Positions 43,496 through 56,594 of a stretch of 64,000 nt of DNA are shown one piece after another. The stretch is from NCBI RefSeq assembly GCF_016714275.1, contig NZ_JADJNP010000002.1, positions 682,001 through 746,000 of the forward strand. Direction: 5' to 3'. The position numbers and the translations under genes are program-made. Origin of the DNA: Tessaracoccus sp. (GTDB lineage: Bacteria; Actinomycetota; Actinomycetes; Propionibacteriales; Propionibacteriaceae). The notes beneath the pieces were generated by a model. That model saw only the letters and a program-made list of their open reading frames with translations. It ran no database searches and had not been told where the DNA came from. Position 1 is the stretch's first letter. Each line of letters opens with the position of its first letter.

Positions 43496-43558
43496 GATTC
43501 AGCTCGGGGTGAGGGTCGGGTCGGTCCGATTCAGCTCGGGGTGAGGATCGGGGTCGGT
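43496..43558. repeat. Short tandem duplication, 32-bp period
   Basis: GATTCAGCTCGGGGTGAGG occurs at 43496 and 43528, followed in both cases by a GTCGG-rich stretch. It fills the gap between guaB3 and chorismate mutase. Confidence 0.7.
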
Positions 43559-43568
43559 CCGCTTCGAC

Positions 43569-44669
43569 TCAGTGGACGATCAGGTCGATCCGCTGGAACG
43601 ACTTGATGTCCGTGTAGCCGGTCAGCGCCATGGCCTTGCGGAGGCCACCGGCCAGGTTCATCGTGCCGTCGGGCACGCGCGAGGGGCCGAGCACGACCTC
43701 CTCGAGGGTGCCGACCTGCTCGAAGAACGAGCGCTCGCCGCGGGGAAGGAGCTGGTGCCACGCCTCGCTGCCCCAGTGCCAGCCGCGGCCGGGAGCCTCG
43801 GTGGCGCGGGCCAGCGGCGAGCCGACCATGACGGCGTCCGCGCCGCACGCGATGGCCTTCGCCATGTCGCCGGAGCGGCCGACGGCGCCGTCGGCGATGA
43901 TGTGGACGTAACGGCCGCCGCTCTCTTCGAGGTAGTCGCGGCGGGCCTCCGCGACGTCGGCCACAGCGGACGCCATCGGCACCTCGATGCCCAGCACCGA
44001 CGCGGTCGTGTGCGTCGCGCCCCCACCGAAGCCGACGAGCACGCCCGCGGCGCCCGCGCGCATCAGGTGCTGTGCGGCGCGGTAGGTGGCGACGCCGCCG
44101 ACGAGCACGGGGATGTCGAAGCGGTAGATGAACTCCTTGAGGTTCAGCGTGTCCTCGCCGCCGACGTGCTCGGCCGACACCGTCGTGCCGCGGATGACGA
44201 AGAAGTCCATGCCGGCCTTCTCGATCACGTCGGCGAACTCCTGCGTGCGCGACGGCGACAGCGCGCCCGCGACGGGGACGCCCGCGGCGCGCACCTCGGC
44301 GAGCCGGTCGCGGATCAGCTCGGCCTTGACCGGCTCGGAGTAGATCTCCTGCAGCCGCGTGGTCGCCGTGACCCGGTCGCAGTCCTGCGTCAGGAGCTCG
44401 TACTTCGACTGCGGGTCCTCGTAGCGGGTCCACAGGCCCTCGAGGTTCAGCACGCCGAGGCCACCCAACTGGCCCATGCGGATGGCCGTCGCCGGCGACA
44501 TCACCGAGTCCATCGGGGCGGCGACGATCGGCACGTCGAACGTCACCGCGTCGATCCGCCAGCTGAGGTCCACCTCGCTCTCGCCACGCGTGCGGCGCGT
44601 GGGGGCGATGGCCACGTCGTCGAAGCTGTAGGCCTGGCTGGCGCGCTTGCTGCGTCCGAGCTCGTACAT
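43569..44669 (-). CDS. guaB3: GuaB3 family IMP dehydrogenase-related protein
   Basis: The 366-aa TIM-barrel protein lacks the CBS domains of true IMP dehydrogenase. The barrel is clear (PIVAAPMDSVMSP, then GVLNLEGLW, IADGAVGRSGDMAKAIACGAD). Where IMP dehydrogenases carry the catalytic cysteine loop GPGSICTT, this protein has GFGGGATHTTASV, so no cysteine is visible at that position. Actinobacterial GuaB3 proteins are regularly encoded beside guaB, as here (25 bp downstream). Their exact reaction is poorly defined. Confidence 0.88.
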   Translation of the reverse strand: MYELGRSKRASQAYSFDDVAIAPTRRTRGESEVDLSWRIDAVTFDVPIVAAPMDSVMSPATAIRMGQLGGLGVLNLEGLWTRYEDPQSKYELLTQDCDRVTATTRLQEIYSEPVKAELIRDRLAEVRAAGVPVAGALSPSRTQEFADVIEKAGMDFFVIRGTTVSAEHVGGEDTLNLKEFIYRFDIPVLVGGVATYRAAQHLMRAGAAGVLVGFGGGATHTTASVLGIEVPMASAVADVAEARRDYLEESGGRYVHIIADGAVGRSGDMAKAIACGADAVMVGSPLARATEAPGRGWHWGSEAWHQLLPRGERSFFEQVGTLEEVVLGPSRVPDGTMNLAGGLRKAMALTGYTDIKSFQRIDLIVH

Positions 44670-44693
44670 GCGGATTCTCCTGAGGGGTGGGTG

Positions 44694-47671
<2,978 letters not shown>

Positions 47672-47710
47672 CACACCACCCCATAATTCACGATCGAATC
47701 GACACCACTC

Positions 47711-48793
47711 ATGACTGCATTTGACATCCAGAGGTCCACCGGGCGCACCGCCGAGGAGCGCGCAGCGGTCCTCGCCGATCTCGGCTTCGGGGCCCAGTTC
47801 AGCGACCACATGACGCTGATCGACTGGACCGCGGCCGACGGCTGGCACGACCACCGCGTCGTGCCGTACGGCCCGTTCGAACTCGACCCGGCGTCGGCCG
47901 TCCTGCACTACGCGCAGGAGGCCTTCGAGGGATTGAAGGCGTACGCGCGCGCGGACGGCTCCGTCTGGCGGTTCCGTGCCGAGGTCAACGCCGAGCGGTT
48001 CCGCCGCTCGTGTCGTCGGCTCGGGCTGCCGGAACTGCCCGTTGACGACTTCCTGGCCAGCATCGACGAGCTGGTCCGGATCGACCGCGACTGGGTGCCC
48101 ACCGGCGAGGAGCAGAGCCTGTACCTGCGCCCGTTCGCGTTCGCGCGGAGCCCCTTCCTGGCCGTCAAGCCGTCGACGTCGGTGACCTACGCGGTGATCG
48201 CCAGCCCGTCCGGCTCCTACTTCGGCGGCTCGGGCATCACGCCCGTCGACATCTGGTTCACCACCGAGTTCTCGCGCGCCGCCCCGGGCGGCACCGGCTT
48301 CGCGAAGTGCGGCGGCAACTACGCGGCGTCGATGCTCGCGCAGGCCGAGGCGGAGGCGAACGGCTGCAGCCAGGTGGGCTTCGTCGACGCCGTCGAGCAC
48401 CGCTACGTCGAGGAACTGGGCGGCATGAACCTCTTCGCGGTCACCACCGCCGGCGAGCTGATCACGCCCGAGCTGACCGACACCATCCTCGAGGGTGTGA
48501 CCCGCTCCGCGATCCTGCAGCTCGCCCGCGATGCCGGCCTCTCCGTCGTCGAGCGGCGCATCGCCCTGGACGAGCTGCTCGCGGGCATCGACGACGGCAC
48601 CGTCACCGAGGTGTTCGCCTGCGGCACCGCCGCGGTGATCACTCCCGTGGCCTCGCTGAAGAACACGGGTGGCCGCCACGTCGTCGGCTCCGGAGACCCG
48701 GGCCCCGTCACCCTCGACCTGCGCACGGCGCTGACCGAGATCCAGTACGGCCTTCGCCCCGACCCCCACGGCTGGACCCATCGGATCGTCTGA
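47711..48793 (+). CDS. ilvE: Branched-chain amino acid aminotransferase
   Basis: The 360-aa class IV PLP aminotransferase performs the last step of Val/Leu/Ile synthesis. The PLP lysine is K199 in GFAKCGGNYAASM. Other family signatures are YAQEAFEGLKAY, VTYAVIASPSGSYF, the EELGGMNLF segment and the phosphate loop FACGTAAVITPV. The length fits the actinobacterial long form. It is monocistronic, with one dispersed palindrome upstream and a repeat directly after its stop. Confidence 0.95.
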   Translation: MTAFDIQRSTGRTAEERAAVLADLGFGAQFSDHMTLIDWTAADGWHDHRVVPYGPFELDPASAVLHYAQEAFEGLKAYARADGSVWRFRAEVNAERFRRSCRRLGLPELPVDDFLASIDELVRIDRDWVPTGEEQSLYLRPFAFARSPFLAVKPSTSVTYAVIASPSGSYFGGSGITPVDIWFTTEFSRAAPGGTGFAKCGGNYAASMLAQAEAEANGCSQVGFVDAVEHRYVEELGGMNLFAVTTAGELITPELTDTILEGVTRSAILQLARDAGLSVVERRIALDELLAGIDDGTVTEVFACGTAAVITPVASLKNTGGRHVVGSGDPGPVTLDLRTALTEIQYGLRPDPHGWTHRIV

Positions 48794-48796
48794 AAA

Positions 48797-48850
48797 CCGC
48801 TGGTTGAGCCGGGTCTCCGCGCGAAGCGCCGGGCCCGCGTCGAAACCAAT
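48797..48850. repeat. Dispersed repeat, inverted single half-element
   Basis: It begins CCGCTGGTTGAGCCGG and ends GTCGAAACCAAT, the reverse complement of the half-element at 39928. It sits just after ilvE and before the converging vapC gene, a likely terminator position. Confidence 0.75.
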
Positions 48851-48883
48851 GGGCCGGACGAACCGGATGAGCCCTGCTGGTCG

Positions 48884-49300
48884 TCAACGCACGGCAACGG
48901 ACCCGGGGTCGACCCGAGCGAGCCCTGGGCAGCGGTCGAAGTCGCTGTCCACGGTGACAATCTCGTCAAACCCCTGCTCGAGCGCCGTCGCCGCATGCAC
49001 CGCGTCGCGTCCGCGCATTCCGCTCCGTTCGACGAGCTCGATCGCCGCCTGCAGCACCTCCCCGTCGAACGGGTGCAGCACGCACGAGGCCGCGACGAGC
49101 CGGGACTGGGCGACCGCGTCCGCGGCATCGCCCCGGCGCAACCGATGGAAGAGCACCTCCTGCACCATCTCGACGCTCGCGTGCAGGACGACCTCGCCGC
49201 GCGCTGCCCGCTCCAGCAGGTTCAGGCAGGCGACGCGATGGGGTGACTCCCCGCCCAGCGCGAAGATGGGCACGTTGGCGTCGATGAAGACGCGGCTCAC
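48884..49300 (-). CDS. PIN-domain toxin VapC
   Basis: The 138-aa PIN-domain ribonuclease starts at GTG 49300, which overlaps the antitoxin stop (GTGA). The acidic metal-binding set is present: D7 in VFIDANV, E48 in VQEVL, D99 in GMRGRDAVHAATAL, and D118/D120 in VTVDSDFD. In VapBC systems the toxin cleaves tRNA or rRNA when free of antitoxin. Intact acidic residues suggest an active toxin. Confidence 0.88.
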   Translation of the reverse strand: MSRVFIDANVPIFALGGESPHRVACLNLLERAARGEVVLHASVEMVQEVLFHRLRRGDAADAVAQSRLVAASCVLHPFDGEVLQAAIELVERSGMRGRDAVHAATALEQGFDEIVTVDSDFDRCPGLARVDPGSVAVR

Positions 49301-49569
49301 CGGCCGACCCCGGCGACATCGTCCTCGTAAGCGTCCTTGATCGCCTCCCAGTCGTCTTCTGGACGCTCCCGCGGAGCCTTGCACAGCTCGACGAGCGACG
49401 TCAGCGCCACCGCACGGGAAACGGCCTCGCTGGGATAGGCGATGTCGATCGCACCGCGGATGACCGCGGACACGCTGCGCCCGGAGCGCTTCGCCTCCGA
49501 GTCAACCCGTGCGAATCGCTCCTGATCCAGCAGCAACTGGAGCCTTCTCTCCATCACACTCATACACAT
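49297..49569 (-). CDS. Ribbon-helix-helix antitoxin VapB
   Basis: The reading of up to 90 aa has a ribbon-helix-helix DNA-binding segment (ARVDSEAKRSGRSVSAVIRG) and an acidic C-terminal tail (ERPEDDWEAIKDAYEDD) suited to wrap the PIN toxin. ATG codons at 49569, 49563 and 49554 are all possible starts and none has a clear ribosome site, so the message may be leaderless. The overlapping palindrome at 49561-49586 is the likely autoregulatory operator. Confidence 0.82.
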   Translation of the reverse strand: MCMSVMERRLQLLLDQERFARVDSEAKRSGRSVSAVIRGAIDIAYPSEAVSRAVALTSLVELCKAPRERPEDDWEAIKDAYEDDVAGVGR

Positions 49570-49586
49570 ACACTAGCATGTGTATG
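49561..49586. promoter_or_regulatory. VapBC operator palindrome
   Basis: CATACACAT (49561-49569) and ATGTGTATG (49578-49586) form a perfect 9-bp inverted repeat with an 8-base spacer, overlapping the vapB start. On the minus strand the spacer includes TGCTAGTGT, a possible extended -10. Confidence 0.7.
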
Positions 49587-49634
49587 TACCGCTATCGGCC
49601 GGTCACACGGCGGCGGGTCGGGCGGCTTGACGGG

Positions 49635-50105
49635 TTACCCGCGGGCGCGGCGAACCACGGAGACGACGACCGCAATCAGCAGGATCAGCGTCGTGACCAC
49701 GCTCGCCATCCAGCCGGGGACGGCGATGGAGGCGAAGAACACGTGGGTCGGGTGGTCGAACACGTCGTGGTCCGCGTGGGCGCCACCGTGGGTCAGCACG
49801 ACGAAGAGCTCGCCGATGTGCCCCACCAGCCACGCGGCGAAGAACACCGTGGTCACCCACGTGAGCACGGGCACGGCCTTGCCCTGGCTGAGACGGCGCA
49901 CGTCGCGCAGCAGGAGCACAGCGAGGACGCAGGTCGCGATCCCCAGCAGGTGGAAGACGAGGTGCCCCCAGCTTGCTTCCATAGGCAGGAAGATCAGCGG
50001 CAGTGCGATCGTGACGAGGAGCAGGGCGATCAGCCCGACGATGCGGGGCGCCCCCAAGGCCGGCGGCTGGGTCGCCGTCGGGGATGCTGTGGAGATCGAG
50101 CTCAT
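49635..50105 (-). CDS. Four-helix membrane protein of unknown function
   Basis: The 156-aa protein starts at ATG 50105 behind AGAGAGGA. It has about four membrane helices. The third loop is rich in histidine and aspartate (THGGAHADHDVFDHPTHVF), which could bind metal or heme. It is divergent from the kinase at 50215 with 109 bp between them, so it may be a target of that two-component system. No family is recognised. Confidence 0.65.
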   Translation of the reverse strand: MSSISTASPTATQPPALGAPRIVGLIALLLVTIALPLIFLPMEASWGHLVFHLLGIATCVLAVLLLRDVRRLSQGKAVPVLTWVTTVFFAAWLVGHIGELFVVLTHGGAHADHDVFDHPTHVFFASIAVPGWMASVVTTLILLIAVVVSVVRRARG

Positions 50106-50214
50106 GTCAGGTCCTCTCTCGTGACTTCGATCCGAGGCTAGGCGTGAGCCCGGCCGGCGAACATCGGTGAGATCGCCTATTTCCTTGAGGCCTCTCGAGG
50201 ACGACGATGGGCAC

Positions 50215-51705
50215 ATGACAGGCATCGTGCTCGGGCCTGCGACGCTCGGGATCATGGCGCTGGCCGGCGCGGCGATCCTCGTGCTCGCGGTCTGGTCGAC
50301 GGCGAACCGCGTGGTGCGGGTGGCCACCGCCGTGCTCGGGATCGGCGTGTTCGCCTACCCGTTCCTCCTGGGCCTCGCCATGGCTGGCCGCGGCGGAGAG
50401 GCGCTGCAACTCCTCGCCACGACGGGCCACCTCCTCCCGCTGGCGACCGCAAGTCTCCTGCCTATCCTCGCCACCGGCGCGGTCACCGGAAAGCCGAGGA
50501 CGGGCTGGATCGTGGCGCTCGCGGCTCTCGTCCTTGTGAGCACCGCGGCGAGCGCCGCGGGCCAGTTCGGCGCCGGGGAATCGCCGCTGCTCCTCAGCAT
50601 CGGGTCGTTCACATGGCTGGCATCGTTCGGGCTTCCGATGGCCGCGACCTGGCCGGCGGTGCGAGGCACCAGCGGCGACGTGCGCCGTCGGACGATCGTG
50701 TGCGGGCTGGCGGCCGTCGTGCCCGTGGTCATCATCTCGTTCTGTCTGACCCTCGGCGAGGCCCAGGAGGTCGTCGGGCACGGCGACGCGGCCGTGACCG
50801 CGCTCATGCTCGGCTTCTCCGCCAGCACGCTCAGCACCGCGGCGCTCGCCCGCGGAGCCGCCTCCTCCCGCGAGACGTGGGCGCGGCGCGCCCCAGTGAT
50901 CGTCGGCCTGCTCGCTGCAACGCTCGCGGCCGCGACGGTGATCGTCGCCCTCGGCGTCGGCCTCGCGATCACGGCGGCGGGCGGCGGCGCACCCGTCGCC
51001 GTCGTCGCCGGCGTGCTGGTGACGGCGAGCGTCGGCATCCCGGCCGCGCGACTGCATTCGTGGGTCGCGCTGCAGGTGGATCCTCCGCCGGTGGTCGCAT
51101 CCGAGCTGACGGCGCGGACTGAGGCCGCGATCGCCGCCGAGCGCCAGCGCCTCAGCCGTGACCTGCACGACGGGCTCCAGGGACGCCTGCTCGGGATCAC
51201 GCTCAACCTGCAGCTCTCGGGCGCGCAGCTCGCCGACCCCGCGGCCCGTCTCCTCGTGGACGACACGGTCAGCGCGCTGCGCGACGCCGTGGACGAGGTG
51301 CGCTCCCTGAGCGAGGGCAGGGTTCCCGGCATCCTCGCCGAGGGCGGACTCGGCCCCGCCGTGGCGCACCTCGTGCGCCCGCTGTCTCGGGTCACCTCGC
51401 TCAGCCTTCCGACACGACGGTTCGCCGCGGATGTCGAGGCGACGGCGTACTTCGTGGTGAGCGAGGCGCTCGCCAACGCCGTCAAGCACGCCCGTGCGGA
51501 CAACATCGGCGTCACCGTGAGGGATGCCGGGGACACCGTGCTCGTCGCCGTCGTCGACGACGGCGTGGGCGGAGCCGACCCTCGGGCCGGCTCGGGCCTG
51601 AGAGGCATTGCTGAGCGCGTGTCTGCGTCCGGCGGGCTGCTCGTCGTCGGCGACGCCGCCCCGCACGGCACCGTTGTGGAGGCCAGGCTGCCATGCGGGT
51701 CGTGA
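50215..51705 (+). CDS. NarL-type sensor histidine kinase with multi-helix membrane sensor
   Basis: I start at ATG 50215 (496 aa); the ribosome site is weak and an in-frame start lies at 50167. About eight membrane helices fill residues 5-275. The dimerisation domain has the phosphoacceptor in RLSRDLHDGLQGRLLGI and the ATPase domain carries SEALANAVKHAR, DDGVGGADP and GSGLRGIAERV. The last 13 bases overlap the response regulator gene, so the two are coupled. The membrane-buried sensor suggests a membrane or hydrophobic signal. Confidence 0.88.
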   Translation: MTGIVLGPATLGIMALAGAAILVLAVWSTANRVVRVATAVLGIGVFAYPFLLGLAMAGRGGEALQLLATTGHLLPLATASLLPILATGAVTGKPRTGWIVALAALVLVSTAASAAGQFGAGESPLLLSIGSFTWLASFGLPMAATWPAVRGTSGDVRRRTIVCGLAAVVPVVIISFCLTLGEAQEVVGHGDAAVTALMLGFSASTLSTAALARGAASSRETWARRAPVIVGLLAATLAAATVIVALGVGLAITAAGGGAPVAVVAGVLVTASVGIPAARLHSWVALQVDPPPVVASELTARTEAAIAAERQRLSRDLHDGLQGRLLGITLNLQLSGAQLADPAARLLVDDTVSALRDAVDEVRSLSEGRVPGILAEGGLGPAVAHLVRPLSRVTSLSLPTRRFAADVEATAYFVVSEALANAVKHARADNIGVTVRDAGDTVLVAVVDDGVGGADPRAGSGLRGIAERVSASGGLLVVGDAAPHGTVVEARLPCGS

Positions 51706-52343
51706 TCGCCGAGGACCAGGTCCTGCTTCGCGACGGCGTCGTGCGCCTACTGCAGGGAGCCGGCCACACCGTCGTCGCGCAGGTCGGCGACGCGCGGGCG
51801 CTCATCGAGGCGGTGAACCTGCACCGCCCGGACCTGGTGATCGCGGACATTCGCATGCCTCCCTTCTACGCAGACGAGGGGTCGGCCGCCGTCCTCCTGC
51901 TCCGCGAGAGCTGGCCCGGGCTGCCCGTCGTGATGCTGACGCAAGTCATCGATCCGAGGCTGATCAGTGCCGTCATGAACGGCGAGGTCGCCGCGTTCGG
52001 CTACCTCTTGAAGGACCGCGTGCTGGACACGGCCGTCTTCCTCGACCAGCTCGCCGTCGTCGCCGACGGCGGAACCGCGATCGACCCGGTCGTCATCGAC
52101 GACTACCTCCGCCGCAGCGCGGGACGGCTCGCCGACCTCACCGCCCGCGAGGTCGAGGTGCTGCGCCTTGTCGCCCAGGGCCGCAGCAACGCAGGCATCG
52201 CATCGGCGCTGGTGATCTCCCGGCGCACGGTCGACGCGCACCTGCGCTCGATCTTCGCCAAGCTCGACCTCGCGTCGGACCCCGACGACAACCTGCGCGT
52301 CCTCGCCGCCCTCGACTGGCTCGGATCACGTTCCGCTATGTGA
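51693..52343 (+). CDS. LuxR/NarL-type response regulator
   Basis: The 216-aa protein has E7/D8 in VIAEDQ, phosphoacceptor D52 in IADIRMPP and a NarL-type helix-turn-helix (LTAREVEVLRLVAQGRSNAGIA, then SRRTVDAHLRSIFAKL). It is the output partner of the overlapping kinase gene. Its 3' end overlaps the converging aldolase gene by 8 bp. Confidence 0.9.
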   Translation: MRVVIAEDQVLLRDGVVRLLQGAGHTVVAQVGDARALIEAVNLHRPDLVIADIRMPPFYADEGSAAVLLLRESWPGLPVVMLTQVIDPRLISAVMNGEVAAFGYLLKDRVLDTAVFLDQLAVVADGGTAIDPVVIDDYLRRSAGRLADLTAREVEVLRLVAQGRSNAGIASALVISRRTVDAHLRSIFAKLDLASDPDDNLRVLAALDWLGSRSAM

Positions 52344-53223
52344 TCGAGGCGTCGTAGATGGCCTGGATCGACGCGGCCAGCGTGGCGTCGAACTCCTCTT
52401 CGGTCATCGTCTCCGTGAGGCCCTCGGTCAGCGCGCGAGAGAAGCTCGCGATGAGCCCGTGGTTGCGGGCGAGGATCTCGACGGCGTCGGCGCGGGAGTA
52501 GCCCCCGGAGAGGGCGACCACCCTGAGCACGTTCGGATGCTCGATGACCGGCCGGTAGAAGTCGTCTTCTGTCGGCGGCGTCAGCTTGAACATGATCGGC
52601 ACCTCGAAGGTCTCCTCGTGCAGCCTGCGGAGGATCTCCTCGAGCAGTATCCGCTCGCACTCGTGCTTGTCGGGCGAGTGGATGTCGATCTCGGGCTCAA
52701 GGATCGGCACCAGCCCTGTCGCCGCGATGCGGTGGCCGATGTCGAACTGCTGCGCGACGATCGCCGTGATCCCCGCCGGACCCGCACCCTGGATGAGGGA
52801 GCGCATCTTCGTACCGAACATCCGCGCGGCCTTCGCGCGGGCGAGCAGGCCGTCGAGGTCGTCGATCGGCTTCATGAGCCGGACGCCGTCGGCCTCCTCG
52901 CGGAGCCCCTTGTCGACCTTCAGGATCGGAAGAATGGTCTTGCGCTCCCACAGGAAGTCGCCGGCGGGCATGCCGTCGAAGGTGCGGTCCATCGTCTGTT
53001 CGAAGAGAATCGCGCCCAGGATGTGCTTCCCGGAGAACGAGGGGCTCGTGACGATCCGTTCGCGCATCGCGTGCACGAGGGCGAACATCTCGTCGTCCCC
53101 GGAATAACGGTCCTCCGCGATCCCGTACCGCTTGAGCGCGCCGGGGGTGCTGCCGCCGCTTTGGTCAAGGGCCGCGATGAAGCCGTGCCCGGTGCCCATC
53201 CGCTCGAATTGTGCGCTGTCCAT
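52336..53223 (-). CDS. fda: Fructose-bisphosphate aldolase, class I
   Basis: The 295-aa protein starts at ATG 53223 behind AGGAGGG. It matches the bacterial class I (Schiff-base) aldolase type: GFIAALDQSGGSTPGAL near the start, the KVDKGL segment, LEPEIDIHSPDK, and IMFKLTPPTE with a candidate Schiff-base lysine, then the phosphate loop ALSGGYSR. It cleaves fructose-1,6-bisphosphate in glycolysis without metal. It is monocistronic, with converging genes at both sides. Confidence 0.88.
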   Translation of the reverse strand: MDSAQFERMGTGHGFIAALDQSGGSTPGALKRYGIAEDRYSGDDEMFALVHAMRERIVTSPSFSGKHILGAILFEQTMDRTFDGMPAGDFLWERKTILPILKVDKGLREEADGVRLMKPIDDLDGLLARAKAARMFGTKMRSLIQGAGPAGITAIVAQQFDIGHRIAATGLVPILEPEIDIHSPDKHECERILLEEILRRLHEETFEVPIMFKLTPPTEDDFYRPVIEHPNVLRVVALSGGYSRADAVEILARNHGLIASFSRALTEGLTETMTEEEFDATLAASIQAIYDASIT

Positions 53224-53412
53224 GGTCCCTCCTGACGGTGTCGGCGCCGCCTCGTCACGGCACCTGGAGTGACACTCAATTCTACCCGCGCCAGGTCCGC
53301 TCCCCTGAAACACGACTCGCGTCTCAGGGCGGCTGACGGTCGTCGAGGCTGATTCCGTCAGGGGCGGAGGTCGAGTGAGAATGGCCCCTGGATCAACGCC
53401 ATGAACAGAAGA

Positions 53413-53441
53413 CGGCGCCCCGGGTGAAACCCGGGGCGCCG
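53413..53441. terminator. Hairpin after groEL
   Basis: A perfect 12-bp stem (53414-53425 with 53429-53440, extended by one pair) has a GAA loop and lies 19 bp beyond the groEL stop. T-rich tails are weak on both sides. It probably ends the groES-groEL message. Confidence 0.7.
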
Positions 53442-53459
53442 CCGTTTGCCGACCAGAGA

Positions 53460-55354
<1,895 letters not shown>

Positions 55355-55443
55355 GTCAAACACCTTTCTCTTCGCGTTCCGGGAGACCCCGGATGAGTTG
55401 TCCTATCGTGTGGCCGGGCGTCGTCGCGGGTGCCGCCTGGTCG

Positions 55444-55516
55444 TTAGCACCCGGGCATGCCGAGTGCTAAAGGACAAACTAGCGTGGAGTTAGCACTCAT
55501 TCAAGCCGAGTGCCAA
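55444..55516 (-). promoter_or_regulatory. Two CIRCE (HrcA) operators upstream of groES
   Basis: The first element is 55444-55470 (TTAGCACCC, nine bases, GAGTGCTAA) and the second is 55490-55516 (TTAGCACTC, nine bases, GAGTGCCAA). Each deviates from the consensus TTAGCACTC-N9-GAGTGCTAA at one position. HrcA repression of groES-groEL relieved by heat is well established for this motif. Confidence 0.95.
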
Positions 55517-55532
55517 TCGAGGTGTCCGTCCC

Positions 55533-56465
55533 TCAGTTGGTCGCGACCTCCTCGATGACCCCTTCGGGCAGCGGCAGGCCGTCGTGATCCACGCCTTCGT
55601 GGTCGATGCCGTTCGGCAACGGCTCGTCCTCGACGTCGACGTACGGCGGCGGGACCTCCTCGACCTTCAGCGTCGATGCGAAGTCCGGGACCTCGAGCTG
55701 CAGCGCGCGGTCCGTACGGCGGTACCCCGTCGAAGGCGGGCGCTTCGGGAACTTCAGCGGCGGGCGATCGACGTGCGTGTAAGGGATGGAGCTCAGCAGG
55801 TGGTGGATCATGTTGACCCGCGCCTTGCGCTTGTCCTCCGACTCGACCACGTTCCAGCGCGCCCCGCTGATGTCCGTGTGCACGAACATCTCGTCCTTTG
55901 CCCGCGAGTACTCCTCCCAGCGGGTGATGGACTCGAGATCCGTCGTCGATAGCTTCCAGCGGCGCATCGGATCGGTGAGGCGCGACTTGAACCGCTTCGT
56001 CTGCTCCTTGTCCGAGACGGAGAACCAGTACTTCAGCAGGATGATGCCGTCCTCCATGAGCATGCGCTCGAAGATGGGGCACTGGCGGAGGAAGCGACGG
56101 TGCTCCTCGGCGGTGCAGTACCCCATGACGCGCTCGACGCCGCCGCGGTTGTACCAGGACCGGTCGAACAGGCGGATCTCACCGGCGGCGGGAAGGTGCT
56201 CGACGTAGCGCTGGAAGTACCATTGCGTGCGGTCTCGCTCGGTGGGCGCCGGGAGCGCGACGACGCGCGCGACGCGAGGGTTGAGATACTCGGTGATCCG
56301 CTTGATCGCGCCGCCCTTGCCCGCGGCGTCGCGGCCCTCGAAGACGACGACGATGCGAGCTCCGGTTGCCTTGACCCACTCCTGCATCTCGACCAACTCC
56401 GCCTGGAGGGCTAGCAGCTCAGCCTCGTAGAGTTCCTTGTTCATCCGCGGGTTCTTCTTCGCCAT
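55533..56465 (-). CDS. ppk2: Polyphosphate kinase 2
   Basis: The 310-aa PPK2 starts at ATG 56465 (MAKKNPRMN). It has Walker A in EGRDAAGKGGAIKR, the lid-type segment, and Walker B DRSWYNR, all characteristic of PPK2, which transfers phosphate between polyphosphate and nucleotides. The C-terminal 50 residues form an acidic extension (DVEDEPLPNGIDHEGVD) beyond the usual core. It is followed downstream by the CIRCE region of groES on the same strand and probably has its own terminator upstream of it. Confidence 0.93.
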   Translation of the reverse strand: MAKKNPRMNKELYEAELLALQAELVEMQEWVKATGARIVVVFEGRDAAGKGGAIKRITEYLNPRVARVVALPAPTERDRTQWYFQRYVEHLPAAGEIRLFDRSWYNRGGVERVMGYCTAEEHRRFLRQCPIFERMLMEDGIILLKYWFSVSDKEQTKRFKSRLTDPMRRWKLSTTDLESITRWEEYSRAKDEMFVHTDISGARWNVVESEDKRKARVNMIHHLLSSIPYTHVDRPPLKFPKRPPSTGYRRTDRALQLEVPDFASTLKVEEVPPPYVDVEDEPLPNGIDHEGVDHDGLPLPEGVIEEVATN

Positions 56466-56538
56466 GGCACAGTGTTGCACCGCGTCGGCCGCGCGCGGGG
56501 TCCGCCCACAAAATTACTTCGTCACTTTCTGGGATGGC

Positions 56539-56594
56539 TGAGCCTCGATCTCCCGGAGCCGCGTAGTAGGCGCAGACCGGTGGATCGAGGCTCA
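56539..56594. terminator. 12-bp inverted repeat at the end of pxpBC
   Basis: TGAGCCTCGATC (56539-56550) pairs perfectly with 56583-56594, whose last bases include the pxpBC stop codon. The 32-base loop is long and no U-run follows, so its role as terminator is uncertain. Confidence 0.4.
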
